From contig DBBT01000063.1 of the NCBI GenBank assembly GCA_002292345.1, positions 1 through 18,675 of the forward strand: a stretch of DNA of 18,675 nt. The letters run 5' to 3'. Below are positions 16,346 through 18,675 of this stretch, piece by piece. The DNA is from Opitutia bacterium UBA977. GTDB taxonomy: Bacteria; Verrucomicrobiota; Verrucomicrobiia; Opitutales; Coraliomargaritaceae. The notes under the pieces were generated by a model that saw nothing but the letters and a program-made list of their open reading frames with translations, was not told the DNA's origin and did not search any database. Numbering within the stretch: position 1 is the stretch's first letter; the number at the start of each line of letters is the position of its first letter. Made by a program: the position numbers and the translations under genes.

Positions 16346-18193
16346 TTACTCCACAGTGACGGATTTCGCTAAGTTGCGCGGCTTGTCGACATCGCAGCCG
16401 CGTTCGAGTGCAACGTGGTAACTGAGCAGTTGGACCGGGATACTCATCAGGATTGGCGTTACGATTTCATGGCATTCGGGAACTCTAACAATCTCGTTGA
16501 CCGCACCTTCGGGGATTTCGCAACCTTCGGTCGCGATGCAGATGACCTTGCCTTTGCGGGCTTTGACTTCCTGTAAGTTGGCTAGGCTCTTACTAAAGAT
16601 TTCACCGCTGGTGGTAAGGAATACGCTGGGGCACTCTTCGCAGATGAGTGCGATAGGACCGTGCTTCATCTCCGCCGCTGGGTAACCTTCGGCGTGAATG
16701 TAGGAAATCTCTTTGAGCTTTAGTGCTCCTTCCAGTGCGATCGGGAACATGAGCTGTCGGCCGAGAAAGAGGCAGTCTTCATACTTCGCGTATTTTTTGG
16801 CGATGGCCGCGATCTTGTCATTCTGCTTAAGGATTTCTTCTACTTGGGCAGGCACTTGCTTGAGAGCTTTAACGATTTCGACACCGTCGCCATAGCTGAG
16901 ATCACGGAGGCGACCAAGGTAGAGTGCGAGCATTGCGCAAATCATGATCTGCGAAGTGAATGCTTTGGTCGATGCAACGCCGATCTCTGGACCCGCATGT
17001 TGATAGATGCCGCCGTCGCTCTCGCGAGCAATGGTGGAGCCGACGCTGTTGTTGATCGCCAGGGTGCGGTAGCCTTTACGTCTGGCTTCGCGGAGTGCGC
17101 CGAGTGTATCGATCGTTTCGCCAGACTGGCTGATGGCGATGACGAGGGTGTTTTTATCCAACGGCGCGTTGCGGTAGCGAAACTCGGAGGCGTATTCGAC
17201 TTCGACCGGGATGCGAGCATAGCGTTCGATTAGGTATTCGGCGACAAGACAAGAGTGCCATGCCGTGCCACAGGCGAGGAAAAGAATGCGGTCGATTTGG
17301 CGCAGTTCCTGCGGATTCAGGTTCAAGCCACCAAATACGGCGGTGCTGCCGTCATCAGAGAAACGTCCACGCATGCCGTTCTCTAGCGAGGTCGACTGCT
17401 CGAAGATTTCCTTCTGCATAAAATGGTCGTAGTCGCCGAGTTCGGCCTCGGAGGTGTCCCAATCGACCTGGTGGATCACAGCTTCGACCGATTTACTGCT
17501 GACGGTGGTGATCGAGAAATCGTCGTCGCAGAGATGCACGACTTCATTGTCGTTCAGATAAACGACGTTTTGGGTGCAGTGAGTGATCGCGTTGACATCG
17601 CTAGCGAGCAGGTTTTCACCTTTGCCTAGGCCGAGGATCAGCGGCGAACCCTTACGCGCGCCGATTAGCTCGCCGGGGAAGTCTGTGCAGATGACTGCAA
17701 TGCCGTAGGTCCCTTCGACGTGACTGAGACTCTTTCGAACTGATTCGAGGAAGCGGTTTTTTCCGGCGACTTCGGGCTCTTTAGCATAGTGATAAGCGAT
17801 CAAGTTGCAGAGCGCCTCGGAGTCGGTCTGAGACTGAAAGCTATAGCCTTGTTCGGTCAGGAATTTCTTCATCCCGACGTAATTTTCGATCACGCCGTTA
17901 TGCACCAGCGCAATCTTGCCATCACTACTGCTATGTGGGTGCGCATTGGCTTCGGTGACGTCGCCGTGCGTGGCCCAACGAGTGTGACTGATGCCGAGGG
18001 TGCCGCCCAGATCATCACCCAATGCGGTTTCTAGTTCGACGACCCGACCTGTGCGCTTAGTCTGTTTGATGCCGTCAACTGACCAGATAGCGACGCCAGA
18101 AGAGTCGTAGCCCCTGTATTCTAGGCGCTTCAGTCCATCTAGCATAACACTTCCCGCTCGATCGCGGCCGATATATCCAACAATTCCACACAT
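16346..18193 (-). CDS. glmS: Glutamine--fructose-6-phosphate aminotransferase (isomerizing)
   Basis: Makes glucosamine-6-phosphate from fructose-6-phosphate and glutamine, the entry step to peptidoglycan and LPS amino sugars. The N-terminal glutaminase domain (2-240) begins with nucleophile Cys2 ([10 protein letters not shown]) and has RWATHG (72-77) and HNGVIENY (98-105). Two SIS domains follow (about 290-430 and 460-600) with ACGTAWHS (307-314), [11 protein letters not shown] (353-363) and [20 protein letters not shown] (491-510). It ends in the family-standard [12 protein letters not shown]. Full length at 615 residues. No Shine-Dalgarno sequence is evident, and with only 75 upstream bases there is no room for a glmS ribozyme. 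Confidence 0.98.
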   Translation of the reverse strand: MCGIVGYIGRDRAGSVMLDGLKRLEYRGYDSSGVAIWSVDGIKQTKRTGRVVELETALGDDLGGTLGISHTRWATHGDVTEANAHPHSSSDGKIALVHNGVIENYVGMKKFLTEQGYSFQSQTDSEALCNLIAYHYAKEPEVAGKNRFLESVRKSLSHVEGTYGIAVICTDFPGELIGARKGSPLILGLGKGENLLASDVNAITHCTQNVVYLNDNEVVHLCDDDFSITTVSSKSVEAVIHQVDWDTSEAELGDYDHFMQKEIFEQSTSLENGMRGRFSDDGSTAVFGGLNLNPQELRQIDRILFLACGTAWHSCLVAEYLIERYARIPVEVEYASEFRYRNAPLDKNTLVIAISQSGETIDTLGALREARRKGYRTLAINNSVGSTIARESDGGIYQHAGPEIGVASTKAFTSQIMICAMLALYLGRLRDLSYGDGVEIVKALKQVPAQVEEILKQNDKIAAIAKKYAKYEDCLFLGRQLMFPIALEGALKLKEISYIHAEGYPAAEMKHGPIALICEECPSVFLTTSGEIFSKSLANLQEVKARKGKVICIATEGCEIPEGAVNEIVRVPECHEIVTPILMSIPVQLLSYHVALERGCDVDKPRNLAKSVTVE

Positions 18194-18207
18194 AAGGCTT
18201 CAATTCA

Positions 18208-18244
18208 GCGTCTAGACACGCTAATAATCAAGACAATTGATTAT
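18208..18244. promoter_or_regulatory. Inverted repeats in glmS/glgC divergent region
   Basis: ATAATCAA (18224-18231) and TTGATTAT (18237-18244) are perfect 8-base arms with a 5-base spacer, about 30 bases from each start codon. A second palindrome, GTCTAGAC (18210-18217), flanked by GCGT/ACGC, lies nearer glmS. The 8-5-8 element has the geometry of a dimeric regulator operator in the only space available for both promoters. Regulator unknown. Confidence 0.45.
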
Positions 18245-18268
18245 CTCAGTCCACCCCAAATAATATAT

Positions 18269-18675
18269 ATGAAGAAGCGTAAGATTATCTGCATTATCAT
18301 GGGAGGCGGTCGCGGCTCGCGCCTAAGTCCTTTAACTAAAGAGCGTTGCAAGCCTGCGGTGCCGCTTGCAGGTAAATATCGACTGGTGGATATTCCTATT
18401 AGTAATTGCCTCAATGCGGGGATGAATCAGATATATGTTTTGACGCAGTTTAATACCGCGTCGCTGCATCGCCACATTCAAGAGTCGTATAAATTCGATT
18501 CCTTTGGTGGTGGATGTGTAGATATTTTATCCGCGGAGCAAACTGATTCGAGTGACGGTTGGTATCAAGGCACCGCAGATGCAGTGCGCCAGAACATGAA
18601 CCACTTCGGCGGAACGGGGGAAGACGATCTGTATGTAATTCTTTCGGGTGATCAGTTGTACCGCATGGATCTAGC
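18269..18675 (+). CDS. glgC: Glucose-1-phosphate adenylyltransferase (partial, 3' end outside window)
   Basis: ADP-glucose pyrophosphorylase, first committed enzyme of glycogen synthesis, cut by the window edge after 135 codons. The nucleotidyltransferase signature [20 protein letters not shown] (9-28) is followed by [20 protein letters not shown] (29-48), [15 protein letters not shown] (55-69), [12 protein letters not shown] (97-108) and [10 protein letters not shown] (124-133). These match the GlgC family closely. The ATG lies just after an AT-rich run with no Shine-Dalgarno sequence. It is divergent from glmS. Confidence 0.95.
   Translation, partial: MKKRKIICIIMGGGRGSRLSPLTKERCKPAVPLAGKYRLVDIPISNCLNAGMNQIYVLTQFNTASLHRHIQESYKFDSFGGGCVDILSAEQTDSSDGWYQGTADAVRQNMNHFGGTGEDDLYVILSGDQLYRMDL

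Noticed and set aside
18194..18268. Possible glmS ribozyme in the glmS leader
   Set aside because: Only 75 bases separate glmS from divergent glgC, which is too short, and no ribozyme core is visible.

Overview
This 18.7 kb window is a densely packed stretch of bacterial chromosome with about 20 genes on both strands, almost all housekeeping. The mix points to the Verrucomicrobia, most likely Opitutales and relatives of Coraliomargarita. The evidence for that is moderate GC, a PEP-CTERM exported protein, a fur-sufC-sufB-sufD-sufT cluster, few Shine-Dalgarno sequences and short intergenic palindromic repeats. The phylum is an inference from content; no rRNA marker is present.

Layout. (1) 76-1727 (+): an exported HtrA/Deg serine protease, translationally coupled to a small two-helix LapA-domain membrane protein. 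(2) 1769-5176 (-): a run read as ribH, nusB, ftsY, aroB and a small cupin (riboflavin synthesis, rRNA antitermination, SRP receptor, shikimate pathway). (3) 5317-6432 (+): tgt (tRNA queuosine), whose usual Cys zinc site is partly missing. A palindromic repeat/terminator separates it from the convergent recO-like gene and DUF502 membrane protein (6500-7800, -). (4) 7919-8497 (+): a HAD-family sugar-phosphatase-like protein. 8565-9224 (-): an AT-rich PEP-CTERM secreted protein. (5) 9497-14202 (-): a Fe-S assembly operon, read as Fur-family regulator, sufC, sufB, sufD, sufT, ending in a strong intrinsic terminator at 9443-9468. A PerR-box-like 7-1-7 palindrome lies upstream at 14316-14330. (6) 14599-16330 (+): rsmE, dtd and a 3-methyladenine DNA glycosylase, tightly packed. 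(7) 16346-18193 (-): glmS, divergent from a partial glgC (18269 to the window edge, +), with an 8-5-8 inverted repeat between them.

How it works together: the Suf genes supply the SufBCD scaffold complex and the SufT maturation factor, with a linked metal/peroxide-type repressor as the probable regulator; no cysteine desulfurase (sufS) lies in the window. The glmS/glgC pair sits where hexose phosphate divides between cell-wall amino sugar and glycogen. I see no defence system, prophage, integrase, transposase, CRISPR array, tRNA or rRNA. I found no clearly new multi-gene system. The points most worth a second look are the altered TGT zinc site, the unusual metal ligands of the Fur-family protein with its candidate operator, and the intergenic repeats.
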